A stretch of 64,000 bases of DNA from Williamsia sp. DF01-3 (GTDB lineage: Bacteria; Actinomycetota; Actinomycetes; Mycobacteriales; Mycobacteriaceae), in assembly GCF_023051145.1 (NCBI RefSeq), contig NZ_JALKFS010000005.1, positions 5,186,049 through 5,250,048 of the forward strand, in the 5' to 3' direction. The translations under genes were made by a program, and so were the position numbers. The notes below the pieces were generated by a model. The model was not told the DNA's origin. It saw nothing but the letters and a program-made list of their open reading frames with translations, and did not search any database. Below are positions 53,953 through 62,241 of the stretch, piece after piece. How positions within the stretch are numbered: position 1 is the stretch's first letter; the number at the start of each line of letters is the position of its first letter.

Positions 53953-56226
53953 TCAGCGAAAGCTCCTCAGCCGCAAACTGTTTCCGACGACAAATACCGA
54001 TGACAACGCCATCGCCCCGCCGGCGATCATGGGGCTAAGCAATCCCAGTGCAGCCAGTGGCAGTGCGGCCACGTTGTATCCGAACGCCCAGAACAGATTT
54101 CCTTTGATGGTGCGAAGTGTTGCGCGAGACAGGCGAATCGCATCGCCTGCGGCCCGCAGGTCACCCCGGACCAGGGTGATGTCCCCGGCCTCGATCGCGG
54201 CGTCGGTACCCGTGCCCATCGCCAGTCCCAGGTCGGCCTGAGCCAGAGCGGCGGCGTCGTTGACACCGTCGCCGACCATCGCCACGGTTTTTCCCTGTGC
54301 CTGCAAGTCCTTGATCGTATCGACCTTCGCAGACGGCAATACCCCCGCGATCACTGTGGTGATTCCCACCTGTGCGGCAACCGCTTTGGCGACACTCTCG
54401 TGATCACCGGTGAGCAACACCGGCTCGAGACCGAGGTCCACCAACTCCGCAACGGCCTGCCGCGACGTCGCCTTCACCACGTCGGAGACCACGAGCACGC
54501 CGCGGGCGCGTCCGCCCCAGGCGACCGCGACAGCAGTCTGGCCTTCCGAACCCGCCCGCTCGAATGCGGCGACCAGCTCACCGGGTATCTCGTTGCCTCG
54601 GTCGGTCAGCAGTTGTGGTCGACCCAGAAGCACCTCCACGTCGTCGACGACACCCTGGACCCCGAGGCCCGCGGAATTGACGAAGTCCCGAACTGCAGGC
54701 AGCGGCCCGGTGCGCTCGCGTGCGCCGTCGGCGATGGCACGCGCGATCGGATGTTCGGACGCGTTCTCGACCGCTCCGGCCACGCGCACAACATGATCGG
54801 TCTCTTCACCGTCGGCGACGGCAACTTCCGTCAAGGTCATCTGACCGGTTGTCACGGTGCCGGTCTTGTCGAGCACCACGGTGTCGACCTGCCGGGTGGA
54901 CTCGAGCACCTCGGGTCCCTTGATCAGTATTCCCATCGTGGCCCCGCGGCCGGTCCCGACCATCAACGCGGTCGGCGTCGCCAGCCCTAGTGCGCAGGGG
55001 CACGCGATGATCAACACGGCGACCGCCGCGGTGAAGGCATCGGCAGCGTCATATCCGAGCAGCAGCCACACCGCCAGGGTGCCCAGCGCGAGCGCGATGA
55101 CCACGGGAACGAAGACACCGGAGATCCGGTCGGCCAAACGCTGCACCTGGGCCTTGCCGTTCTGCGCCTGTTCCACAAGCCTCGCCATCTGCGCGAGCTG
55201 TGTGTCGTTACCGATCTTGGTCGCGCGTACGGTGATCCGCCCTCCGGCGTTCACCGTTGCGCCGACGACCGCATCGCCTTCGTTCACCTCGACCGGCACC
55301 GATTCACCGGTCAACATCGACGCATCCACTGCCGACGAGCCACTTTCCACCACACCGTCGGTTGCGATCCGCTCGCCCGGCCGCACCACGAACAGGTCAC
55401 CGACGGCCAGGTCTCCGATGGGCACCAGCGATTCGGTGTCACCCCTGAGCACGGTCACGTCTTTGGCGCCGAGACCGAGGAGCGTTCGCAAGGCCGCTCC
55501 CGCACGGCGTTTGGATCGCATCTCGAAGAACCGGCCGGCCAAGATGAAGGTGGTGACTCCCGCCGCCGCCTCCAGGTAGATGTTGGCCGACCCGTCCGAG
55601 GAGCTCATCTCCATCCCGCCGTGTGCGGTCTGGGGATCACCTGCGGCTCCGAAGAACAGTGCGTACAGCGACCAGCCCAGCGCGGCAATGGTTCCCACCG
55701 ACACGAGTGTGTCCATCGTCGCAGCGCCGTGACGCAGGTTGATCGCTGCCGCCCGGTGGAACTGCCAGCCTCCCCACACGACCACAGGCGCTGCGAGTGT
55801 CAACGAGAGCCACTGCCAGTTGTCGAACTGCAGAAGCGGAATCATCGCCATGGCGATCACGGGAACGGAGAGGGCGACGCTGACCAGCGTGCGATGACGC
55901 AGGCGGTTCAGTTCCTGATCATGGCCGTCGTCATCGTGGTCGTCGACGGCGGAATCGGGATGCTCCTCGATCGCTTTCGCCCGGTAGCCGGCCGCCTCGA
56001 CAGCAGCGATCAAGTCGCCGGTGGCGACCGGATCGGAATACGCGACGTTTGCCTTTTCGGTCGCGTAGTTCACCGTCGCCTGCACGCCGTCGAGCTTGTT
56101 GAGCTTGCGTTCGATGCGGTTGGCACACGAGGCACACGTCATCCCAGCGATCTCGAGGTCGACATGTGCTTGTGGGAGAGCCGCTTTCGCGTCTCCGGTA
56201 GAACTCGTCGGCGTAGTCGAACTCAT
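53953..56226 (-). CDS. copA: copper-translocating P1B-type ATPase
   Basis: This 757-residue Cu(I) exporter starts with one HMA domain ([22 protein letters not shown]). Eight membrane helices include the ion-binding [10 protein letters not shown]. It has the phosphorylation loop DKTGTVTTG and the ATP hinge [20 protein letters not shown]. It pumps copper from the cytoplasm. It is three bases downstream of copZ and lies in the csoR-copZ-copA operon, which CsoR should control. Confidence 0.96.
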   Translation of the reverse strand: MSSTTPTSSTGDAKAALPQAHVDLEIAGMTCASCANRIERKLNKLDGVQATVNYATEKANVAYSDPVATGDLIAAVEAAGYRAKAIEEHPDSAVDDHDDDGHDQELNRLRHRTLVSVALSVPVIAMAMIPLLQFDNWQWLSLTLAAPVVVWGGWQFHRAAAINLRHGAATMDTLVSVGTIAALGWSLYALFFGAAGDPQTAHGGMEMSSSDGSANIYLEAAAGVTTFILAGRFFEMRSKRRAGAALRTLLGLGAKDVTVLRGDTESLVPIGDLAVGDLFVVRPGERIATDGVVESGSSAVDASMLTGESVPVEVNEGDAVVGATVNAGGRITVRATKIGNDTQLAQMARLVEQAQNGKAQVQRLADRISGVFVPVVIALALGTLAVWLLLGYDAADAFTAAVAVLIIACPCALGLATPTALMVGTGRGATMGILIKGPEVLESTRQVDTVVLDKTGTVTTGQMTLTEVAVADGEETDHVVRVAGAVENASEHPIARAIADGARERTGPLPAVRDFVNSAGLGVQGVVDDVEVLLGRPQLLTDRGNEIPGELVAAFERAGSEGQTAVAVAWGGRARGVLVVSDVVKATSRQAVAELVDLGLEPVLLTGDHESVAKAVAAQVGITTVIAGVLPSAKVDTIKDLQAQGKTVAMVGDGVNDAAALAQADLGLAMGTGTDAAIEAGDITLVRGDLRAAGDAIRLSRATLRTIKGNLFWAFGYNVAALPLAALGLLSPMIAGGAMALSSVFVVGNSLRLRSFR

Positions 56227-56229
56227 TGC

Positions 56230-56433
56230 TCAGCCCAGCCGGTATCCGGCCTCGTGCACCGCGGCCTCGATCTCGTCCCGGCCCACCGGCTGCTCACTGT
56301 GGACGGTGAGCCCGCCGCTGTCCAGGTCCACGTCCACCTTGTCCACACCGGGCACCTCGGACACTTCCTCGGTGACCGATGCGACGCAGTGCTGGCATGT
56401 CATCCCCACCACCGTGTAGGTCTGCGCGCTCAT
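56230..56433 (-). CDS. copZ: copper chaperone, heavy-metal-associated domain protein
   Basis: This 67-residue single HMA domain (TYTVVGMTCQHCVASVTEEVSEVPGVDKVDVDL) keeps the metal-binding MTCQHC. It would hand Cu(I) to CopA. ATG 56433 follows AAGGAGGG. It lies between csoR (13 bases upstream) and copA (3 bases downstream). Confidence 0.93.
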   Translation of the reverse strand: MSAQTYTVVGMTCQHCVASVTEEVSEVPGVDKVDVDLDSGGLTVHSEQPVGRDEIEAAVHEAGYRLG

Positions 56434-56446
56434 GTTCACCCTCCTT

Positions 56447-56746
56447 CTACGACCGGACCAGCCGGGCGATCGCCTCGGTGGCCTCTTTGACTTTTTCCTG
56501 ACCCTGCTCTTCGCTCTGGCGGGCTGCGTCGACGACGCAATGCGACATGTGCTCCTCGAGCAGTCCCAGGCTCACCGCTTGTAGTGCCTTGGTCATCGCC
56601 GCCACCTGGGTGAGGATGTCGATGCAGTACTTCTCGTCTTCGACCATCCGCTGCAACCCACGGGCCTGCCCTTCGATACGGCGCAGCCGCTCGAGGTAGT
56701 CGTCCTTGCGGTTGATGTAGCCGTGGTGTTGGTGCTCGTCGGCCAT
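56447..56746 (-). CDS. csoR: copper-sensing repressor CsoR
   Basis: This 99-residue four-helix DUF156 regulator (DDYLERLRRIEGQARGLQRMVEDEKYCIDILTQVAAMTKALQAVSLGLLEEHMSHCV) has the Cu(I) ligands Cys in EKYCID, His in EEHMSHC and the second Cys. It represses the operon until copper binds. ATG 56746 is the family start; a longer frame upstream lacks similarity. It is the first gene of csoR-copZ-copA. Confidence 0.94.
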   Translation of the reverse strand: MADEHQHHGYINRKDDYLERLRRIEGQARGLQRMVEDEKYCIDILTQVAAMTKALQAVSLGLLEEHMSHCVVDAARQSEEQGQEKVKEATEAIARLVRS

Positions 56747-56777
56747 GTGCCCTCTTTCGCCCGTTGTTCTCACCGGT

Positions 56778-56800
56778 TTACCATACCCCCTACCGTACCC
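56778..56800. promoter_or_regulatory. CsoR operator candidate
   Basis: A C-rich stretch with TACC-N2-CCCC and TACC-GTACCC blocks lies 32-54 bases before csoR. CsoR sites are G/C tracts flanked by TA steps, and this one has that form. The symmetry is imperfect, so confidence is moderate. Confidence 0.5.
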
Positions 56801-56903
56801 AAGTCGAGGAGTGGAGCGGTCGGAACTGCCCAGGTGCGGGGATCGAGTCAATCGGCCCGTCAGGCGCGGGGACGGGAGGCTGGGCTGATAGGTCGCGGCG
56901 TGA

Positions 56904-58324
56904 TCATCGAATCCGGCGGAGCCGAACCGGCAGTCCGTCAGCGGGCATCGGACCGGTTCCCCAGGTCATCAGAGGTACATAGTCGCGGGGCACCGTCCAA
57001 GAGAAGTCGAGGAGAAGGCGATGCAGCACCGCTTTGACGGTCATGGCCGCAAAGTGCATCCCGATGCACTTGTGGGCGCCGCACCGAAGGGCGACCACGC
57101 GTAGCGATGCATCTCCTTCAGAACTGCAGGGTCATCGAAGCGACCGGGATCGAAGACGTCTGGCCGCGACCACCACGTGTCCAATCGCATCGACAGATGT
57201 ACGTTCAGTGCGATCTCGGTGCCCGCAGGTATGTGATGGCCCAGGATGCTGGTGTCGGACATGGCCTGACGGAACAGCGTCCCCGCAGGCGCATACATCC
57301 GCAGTGACTCTTTGAAGGCGCAGTCCAGCAGGTGCGCGGAGTTGAGCTCGTCCATCGATGCATCGGCAGGAAGGGCGGCGACCTCCTCTCGCAGGTTCTG
57401 CTGCAACTCAGGGTCTTTGCCGAGGTGATAGAGCAGCATGGACAGCGCGATGGTGCTGGTGTCGTGCGCCGCCATCAGCAGGAAGATCATGTGATTGGTG
57501 ACGTCCTCATCGGTGAAGACGTTGCCCTCGTCGGTGCGCGACTGACACAACACGGTGAACAAGTCGTCGCCGGTGTGACCACGGCGTCTCGGTACGGCCG
57601 TCCGGAAGTACTGCTCCAGAGTCCGCCTGCCCCGTAGACCGCGAGCCCACAGCCCACCGGGAACCGGCTGACGGACAACCGCTTGCGCTCCCCGGACCGC
57701 GTCGTCGAACGCGCGCGACAGATCAGTCGCAGTCGAGCTGTCGGGGGGCTCGCCGACGAACACCTGACTCGCCATCGCGAGCAGCAACTCCTTGGTGTGG
57801 TCGAACACAGGGACTTGCTCGCCAGGGGCCCATGTGGCGAGGATCCCGGACACGAGTGGCCGCGACAACGCCAAGTAGCCGTCGAGACGGGGACGCGTGA
57901 ACGCCTGCTGCATGATTCGTCGATGGAACATGTGCTCGTCGAAATCGAGCAGCATGAGGCCCCGATGGAAAAAGGGGCCGATCACGGGGTGCCATCCCCT
58001 CTCGCTCGAGAACACCTTGTTCTTGTCGAGCCAGACCTCCTGCAGCGCTTCCGGGCCCGTCACGGTGACAACTCGGAAGCCGACGGCCCCGGTCCACGAC
58101 ACCGGCCCGAACCGGCGGTATCGCTCACGCCCGAAGTCGAGAGGATGGGCGATGCTCTCCAATACGTGTCCCAGACCGGGAATGCCGTAGCTGCCCATGA
58201 CAGGTTCGAGTCCACGGCCTTCGGGGGGTGCGGCGAGCGGTTCCGCCGGAGACGGGTACAGCGAGGCCAGGCGGGCCGAACCCCGCTGCAGAGTGTCGGT
58301 GACCCCTGCCCGCGTAGGCCTCAT
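56904..58324 (-). pseudogene. cytochrome P450, frameshifted in the haem loop
   Basis: This is a bacterial P450 with the I-helix MAAHDTSTIALS, the K-helix ESLRM, and the haem loop. The loop is split: it ends SPFGA in one frame and continues GAHKCIGMHFA in another. One extra G at the CC of 57079-57080 (plus-strand numbering) restores SPFGAGAHKCIGMH and a 473-residue protein, so the axial Cys is present. The start at ATG 58324 overlaps the SDR stop. The operon also holds an SDR and an unknown protein, under the TetR at 59929. Substrate unknown; a steroid or terpene is a guess. Confidence 0.9.
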
Positions 58325-59130
58325 CGGATCTGGGTCCTGTCGAGGTATGCCCGGCGACCGCCCGGATCGAACGCACCCGGTTCCTTGCCACCCACGAGTC
58401 GCTTGGCCTGCAGCAGAAGCCGTTCCGGCACACCCTGTTCGACCACGCCCATCGGCGCCAGCCAACGAGGGACCGTGACCTCTGATCTACCGTGACCGGC
58501 GCTGGCGACAATCGCCGCCGCGACGTCGTCGGCCTCCAGTGTCGGTTGCAGGCGCAAAGTCACTCCCGAGGTCAGGTCGGTCCGGGTGGCAGCGGGCATC
58601 ACCGTCGTCACGCTCACCCCGGTGCCGACGATCTCGGCGCGGATGGCACGTGAGAGTGCGACCACTCCGAACTTGGAAGCGCAGTAGGTCGCCATGCCTG
58701 GTGTCGAGACCTTGCCGGCCATCGATGAGACGTTGACGATGTGACCCCGGCCGCGGGCGATCATGTGGGGCAGCACCAGGTGGGTTCCCGTCACCACCGC
58801 GCCGAGATTGATGGCGAGTTCGCGGTGCAGCGCCTGGAGTTCGGAATCGACGAAGCGACCCATCAGTTGGATGCCGGCATTGTTCACGAGCATGTCGATG
58901 TCGTGGCCGTCCGCGGCGGCCAGCAAGAACTCTCGAAAGCTCTTTTCATCCGTGACATCGAGAGCTTCTGCCCGGACTCCCAGCTCATCGGCCGTAGCCG
59001 AAGCAGCATCGATATCGATGTCGCCGATCGTCACGATGGCACCCTTCTCGGCCAAGGCGGCTGCTGTGGCGCGACCGATCCCGCGAGCACCGCCCGTGAC
59101 ACAGACGCGGGCACCATCGAGGTCGATCAC
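58321..59130 (-). CDS. SDR family oxidoreductase
   Basis: This 269-residue classical SDR has VTGGARGIGRATAAAL, LVNNAGIQL, VNVSSMAGKVSTPGMATYCASKFGVVAL with the catalytic Ser, Tyr and Lys. IGDIDIDAAS after strand 2 predicts NAD(H). It is the middle gene of a three-gene operon; both its ends overlap the neighbours by ATGA. It probably oxidises or reduces a product of the P450. Confidence 0.92.
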   Translation of the reverse strand: MIDLDGARVCVTGGARGIGRATAAALAEKGAIVTIGDIDIDAASATADELGVRAEALDVTDEKSFREFLLAAADGHDIDMLVNNAGIQLMGRFVDSELQALHRELAINLGAVVTGTHLVLPHMIARGRGHIVNVSSMAGKVSTPGMATYCASKFGVVALSRAIRAEIVGTGVSVTTVMPAATRTDLTSGVTLRLQPTLEADDVAAAIVASAGHGRSEVTVPRWLAPMGVVEQGVPERLLLQAKRLVGGKEPGAFDPGGRRAYLDRTQIR

Positions 59131-59813
59131 AGGGGGCTGCCGATCGGCTCACGCAGCGCGAAGTAGGCGATGAGGCGGATCTCACCACCAGGCATGGTCA
59201 GCAGGGCACGCCCCAGATAGACCCCGGGAACCAGCTCGACGATCTCGTCGCGCGTCCTCTTGATCGGGAAGGTGCGGACACCGGGATTTTTGTACTTCGG
59301 CACACCGTAGTCGAGGGCGCGCACCATGACTCGGGGCTCGATCAAGCCTTTGTCGATCGCGTGCTCGAAGTCGAAACCCTCCACCTCGCCCCGTCCGCGC
59401 CGCAGCCCGCGGTACCCGAATGCGACAACCGGCATCGCCAGCCGAGCGATCAGCGCCAATCTGTTGAATCCCGTTCCGGCGCCCAGGTCGAAGGTCTTTC
59501 CCCGCCATGTCGGGTTGATGCGCATCAAAGGGTTGGCCAGGTGGGCCTCGGGTATGCCGAACAGCTTGCCGACGATCAACCCCTCCATCTTGCCGTCCGG
59601 ACCGTCGGGGGCCACACCTTCACCGAACAACTCCGCCAACGCTTCTCTGTCGTTTCGGGCACCGAGTTCTTTGATGTATTGCCACGCCGCTCCCCGGGCG
59701 ACGGTCGGACGTGCGACTGCCAACTCCCGCAACTCCGAGGCCATGGAACACACGGCGGAAGCCGATTCCCCATCCCCCGTCGACGAGCCGACCTCTTGCT
59801 CTTGCACCGACAT
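59127..59813 (-). CDS. unrecognised protein, first gene of the P450 operon
   Basis: This 228-residue protein is not one I recognise. The N-terminal half is helical (ASELRELAVARPTVARGAAWQYIKELGARNDREALAELFGEG). The C-terminal half looks beta-rich (DLGAGTGFNRLALIARL, then RTFPIKRTRDEIVELVPGVYLGRALLTMPGGEIRLIAYFALREP). No membrane segment or signal peptide is seen. ATG 59813 is used because it has MSVQEQEVG with no similarity needed upstream. Tight coupling with SDR and P450 suggests a helper, a binding protein or a hydroxylation-pathway enzyme. It is divergent from its likely repressor. Confidence 0.75.
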   Translation of the reverse strand: MSVQEQEVGSSTGDGESASAVCSMASELRELAVARPTVARGAAWQYIKELGARNDREALAELFGEGVAPDGPDGKMEGLIVGKLFGIPEAHLANPLMRINPTWRGKTFDLGAGTGFNRLALIARLAMPVVAFGYRGLRRGRGEVEGFDFEHAIDKGLIEPRVMVRALDYGVPKYKNPGVRTFPIKRTRDEIVELVPGVYLGRALLTMPGGEIRLIAYFALREPIGSPL

Positions 59814-59829
59814 ACGTGGCCTCCCAATT

Positions 59830-59849
59830 TTGGTACAATTCTGTTCCAA
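59830..59849. promoter_or_regulatory. TetR operator candidate, copy 1
   Basis: TTGGTACAATTCTGTTCCAA has arms of the form TGGWAC-N6-GTWCCA. It lies in the gap between the divergent operon (start 59813) and the TetR gene. Confidence 0.65.
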
Positions 59850-59857
59850 TTTGTATC

Positions 59858-59875
59858 TGGAACGGGACGGTACCA
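59858..59875. promoter_or_regulatory. TetR operator candidate, copy 2
   Basis: TGGAACGGGACGGTACCA repeats the TGGWAC-N6-GTWCCA form 27 bases after copy 1. Two copies in one divergent gap suggest cooperative binding by the TetR encoded at 59929. Confidence 0.65.
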
Positions 59876-59928
59876 GATGGACGTGGGCAATCAAGACCTT
59901 TGGCGGACGAAGATGCAAAACTGTGGGC

Positions 59929-60597
59929 GTGACTACCGGCAGCACGCGGAACTACGGGGGCGCTTCCGCATCTGCACGTGTCGAGAAGCGCCGGTCCGGT
60001 CTCATCGATGCGGCATTGACAGAGATGGCCGAGAATCGCTGGCGGTCTGCCACCGTCGCCAGCCTGTGTGTTCAGGCCCGACTGAACAAGCGGTACTTCT
60101 ACGAGAGTTTCGACGACCTCGACCGGCTCGCCGACGCCGTCATCGACAGCGTCGCCGCCGACGTCGGCGGTGCGGCCGTTGCGGCGTATCTCGCGACACT
60201 CGACTCGCCTCTTGAGGTGCAGGCCAAGAACACTGTGGGCGCATTGGTCGACGTCCTGGGCACCGATCGGCGCAAGGCGCTTGTCCTACTCGGCGGCGTA
60301 CCGACGTCCGCAGGTCAGGAGGACACCCGACGGGCTGCCATCGGGGGTTTGACGGCCATCCTCGTCGACCATGCACGACGCATCCACGACGTCGAACTGG
60401 AACAGGACTCTCTGGCCTTCACGGCCCCGGCGTTTGTCATCGGCGGTACCGCACAGACGATCTTGTCGTGGGTCAACGGCGACCTTTCCGTCGAGCGCAA
60501 TCAGTTGATCGACGACATCGCCGCAATCTGGTTGTCGCTCGGCGAAAGCGCGTCGGATATGGCGCGGTCGAGGCTCGATGCCCGGCCGGGTGCGTAA
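59929..60597 (+). CDS. TetR family regulator of the P450/SDR operon
   Basis: This 222-residue TetR protein (VEKRRSGLIDAALTEMAENRWRSATVASLCVQARLNKRYFYESFDDLDRLADAV) has the RYFYESF recognition helix shared with the TetR at 4450-5091. The start is GTG 59929, or GTG 59923. It is divergent from the P450 operon, with two matching operator-like sites in the gap. It probably represses both directions. Confidence 0.9.
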   Translation: MTTGSTRNYGGASASARVEKRRSGLIDAALTEMAENRWRSATVASLCVQARLNKRYFYESFDDLDRLADAVIDSVAADVGGAAVAAYLATLDSPLEVQAKNTVGALVDVLGTDRRKALVLLGGVPTSAGQEDTRRAAIGGLTAILVDHARRIHDVELEQDSLAFTAPAFVIGGTAQTILSWVNGDLSVERNQLIDDIAAIWLSLGESASDMARSRLDARPGA

Positions 60598-60609
60598 CCG
60601 TCCCGAGTT

Positions 60610-61269
60610 TCACCGTTGCGGTTCAGCAGGGCGATGACGCAACGCACGCGCCAGATCGGTCAGGGCATCCGCGACCGCGAGTAGCGCTTCGTCGACCGTG
60701 GGCGTACGCGAGTGGCCGGCCGCCCGGTCCGACTCCGGTTGATCACCGGCCGGACTCACTCCGCTCGACGCGGGGTCCCGGGGTGACTCCGCCGTCTCCT
60801 CTTGCTCCGGGTCGGGTTCGCGGTGTCGACGAGGTGGGGCCTCTGGTGCCATTTCGCGAGACGCGACATCACCGACGGTGACGAGGGTGCCGTTGCGAGA
60901 ACCGTTCCGGCTGATTTGCGGCTCCGACCGGTACGGTGCCCCGAAGCCACGCATCTTCGAGGGCGGGGCGAATCGGTGGGGTCCACCATGGTCGGCGAAC
61001 AGAACGCAACTGCCTCCGTGAACTCCGTCGGATGCCACACAGCTCTCGAGCTCCGCCAGACGCTGGCCGGGCTGGCCGTCGAGCCACAGCACCCAGGTCC
61101 GCCGCGCATCGGGCGGCTCGGCTCCCCCGTCACTACCGTGCGTCCCGTCGTGACCGAGCCCCAGGCGGCATCGTTGAACCCAGCCGTTCTCCGGCGCGTG
61201 CACAAACGCTTCATACGTGTCGGAGGCAGCGATTACCGTGGACCAACACAGGTCGAATTCGGTCGCCAC
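60610..61269 (-). CDS. hypothetical protein with two Cys-x-His motifs
   Basis: This 219-residue protein is not one I recognise. The N-terminal half has two similar motifs, CRLGLGHDGTHG near residue 34 and CVLFADHGGPHRF near residue 86, plus CVASDG before the second. They look like a repeated small metal- or zinc-binding unit of a kind seen in short actinophage and actinobacterial proteins. The C-terminal half is a low-complexity Pro/Glu/Arg stretch and a final helix (VDEALLAVADALTDLARALRHR). It is divergent from the VOC gene at 61331. Confidence 0.6.
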   Translation of the reverse strand: MATEFDLCWSTVIAASDTYEAFVHAPENGWVQRCRLGLGHDGTHGSDGGAEPPDARRTWVLWLDGQPGQRLAELESCVASDGVHGGSCVLFADHGGPHRFAPPSKMRGFGAPYRSEPQISRNGSRNGTLVTVGDVASREMAPEAPPRRHREPDPEQEETAESPRDPASSGVSPAGDQPESDRAAGHSRTPTVDEALLAVADALTDLARALRHRPAEPQR

Positions 61270-61330
61270 CGCTACATCTTGGCCTCATCGCGATGCTGTG
61301 GCGAGTCCGACACACGAGTTGGGAGTTTTG

Positions 61331-61690
61331 ATGATCGGTTTCGTTAATGCCATTGCCCTCGACGGACCGGATCCGGTCGGGCTCGCGCGGTTCTACCAGC
61401 ATGTTCTCGGTGGCGAGCTGGATACAAGCGATCCCGAATGGGTCACGCTCGATTGTGGTTTGGGTAAAGCGAAACTGACATTTCAACCATCAACCAGCTA
61501 TGTACCCCCGCAGTTCCCCGACCCCAACGGCAGTCAGCAGTTCCATCTCGACATCCAGGTCGACGACTTCGAGTCGGCCGAACCACAGATACTCGACCTC
61601 GGAGCGCGCAAGGTCGAGGGTCAGGAACATCCCGGTTTCCGGGTGTACCTCGACCCGGTGGGCCACCCGTTCTGCCTTGTCTTGGAGTAG
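61331..61690 (+). CDS. VOC (glyoxalase) family protein
   Basis: This 119-residue VOC unit (MIGFVNAIALDGPDPVGLARFYQHVLGGELD, then FHLDIQVDDFESAEPQILDLGARKV and FRVYLDPVGHPFCLVLE) ends with the family's DPxGHPFCLV. It would bind a small molecule or metal. ATG 61331 is chosen because upstream codons have no family likeness. It lies 57 bases before the HxlR gene on the same strand. Confidence 0.87.
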   Translation: MIGFVNAIALDGPDPVGLARFYQHVLGGELDTSDPEWVTLDCGLGKAKLTFQPSTSYVPPQFPDPNGSQQFHLDIQVDDFESAEPQILDLGARKVEGQEHPGFRVYLDPVGHPFCLVLE

Positions 61691-61702
61691 CCGAAGCTTC
61701 CT

Positions 61703-61718
61703 TCTGACTGCTGTCAGA
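61703..61718. promoter_or_regulatory. HxlR operator candidate TCTGAC-N4-GTCAGA
   Basis: A 16-base site with perfect 6-base arms lies 29-44 bases before the HxlR gene start. HxlR proteins bind such short palindromes upstream of their own genes. The GTCAG arm resembles the MarR site at 53459-53473. Confidence 0.6.
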
Positions 61719-61746
61719 CGAAGTCAGGCCGCGTATAGTTGCTGCC

Positions 61747-62223
61747 ATGGTTGCAGTTCTCGACGAGAAGTTGGCCGACCTCGATCGGTGGACGCCGGGC
61801 GACCGGTGCTCGATAGTCCGCGCCCTCGAGGTGGTCGGGACCAGGACTGCATTGCTGATCATGCGTGAGGCCATGTACGGCACGACTCGTTTCGACGGAT
61901 TCGCGCGGCGGGTCGGTGTCAGCGACGCAGTCGCATCCGCGCGACTCAAAGCACTTGTCGAAGCAGGTCTCCTGGAGAAGTCGCCGTATCAGGAACCTGG
62001 TCAACGCACGCGATACGAGTACCGGCTCACCGAGATGGGCACCGACCTGGTTCCCGTGCTGTTCGGACTCATGCAGTGGGGAGACAAGTATTTCCAGCCC
62101 AAGGGCAAGCCGCTGCAGCTGCAATCCAACGTGACGGGTGAGCCCGTGCACGTGGGACTGACCACGCCTGACGGCACCGAAGTCCCCCTCGACGACTTGC
62201 GGATATCGCTGGTCAAACGCTGA
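61747..62223 (+). CDS. HxlR family transcriptional regulator
   Basis: This 158-residue winged-helix protein has the HxlR core EVVGTRTALLIMREAMYGTTRFDGFARRVGVSDAVASARLKALVEAGLLEK. RYEYRLTEMGTDLVPVL forms the wing and dimer helix. A Cys at GDRCSIV could be the redox or aldehyde sensor used by some members. It is the first gene of a pair with nadB, which starts 18 bases after its stop. Regulation of nadB by it is possible but not shown. Confidence 0.9.
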   Translation: MVAVLDEKLADLDRWTPGDRCSIVRALEVVGTRTALLIMREAMYGTTRFDGFARRVGVSDAVASARLKALVEAGLLEKSPYQEPGQRTRYEYRLTEMGTDLVPVLFGLMQWGDKYFQPKGKPLQLQSNVTGEPVHVGLTTPDGTEVPLDDLRISLVKR

Positions 62224-62241
62224 CGGATAGACTCCTCAGCC

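Noticed and set aside
59326..59928. Long 5-prime extension of the TetR frame
   Set aside because: It is antisense to the P450-operon leader gene; the TetR domain starts only after GTG 59929 and the operators lie inside the extension.
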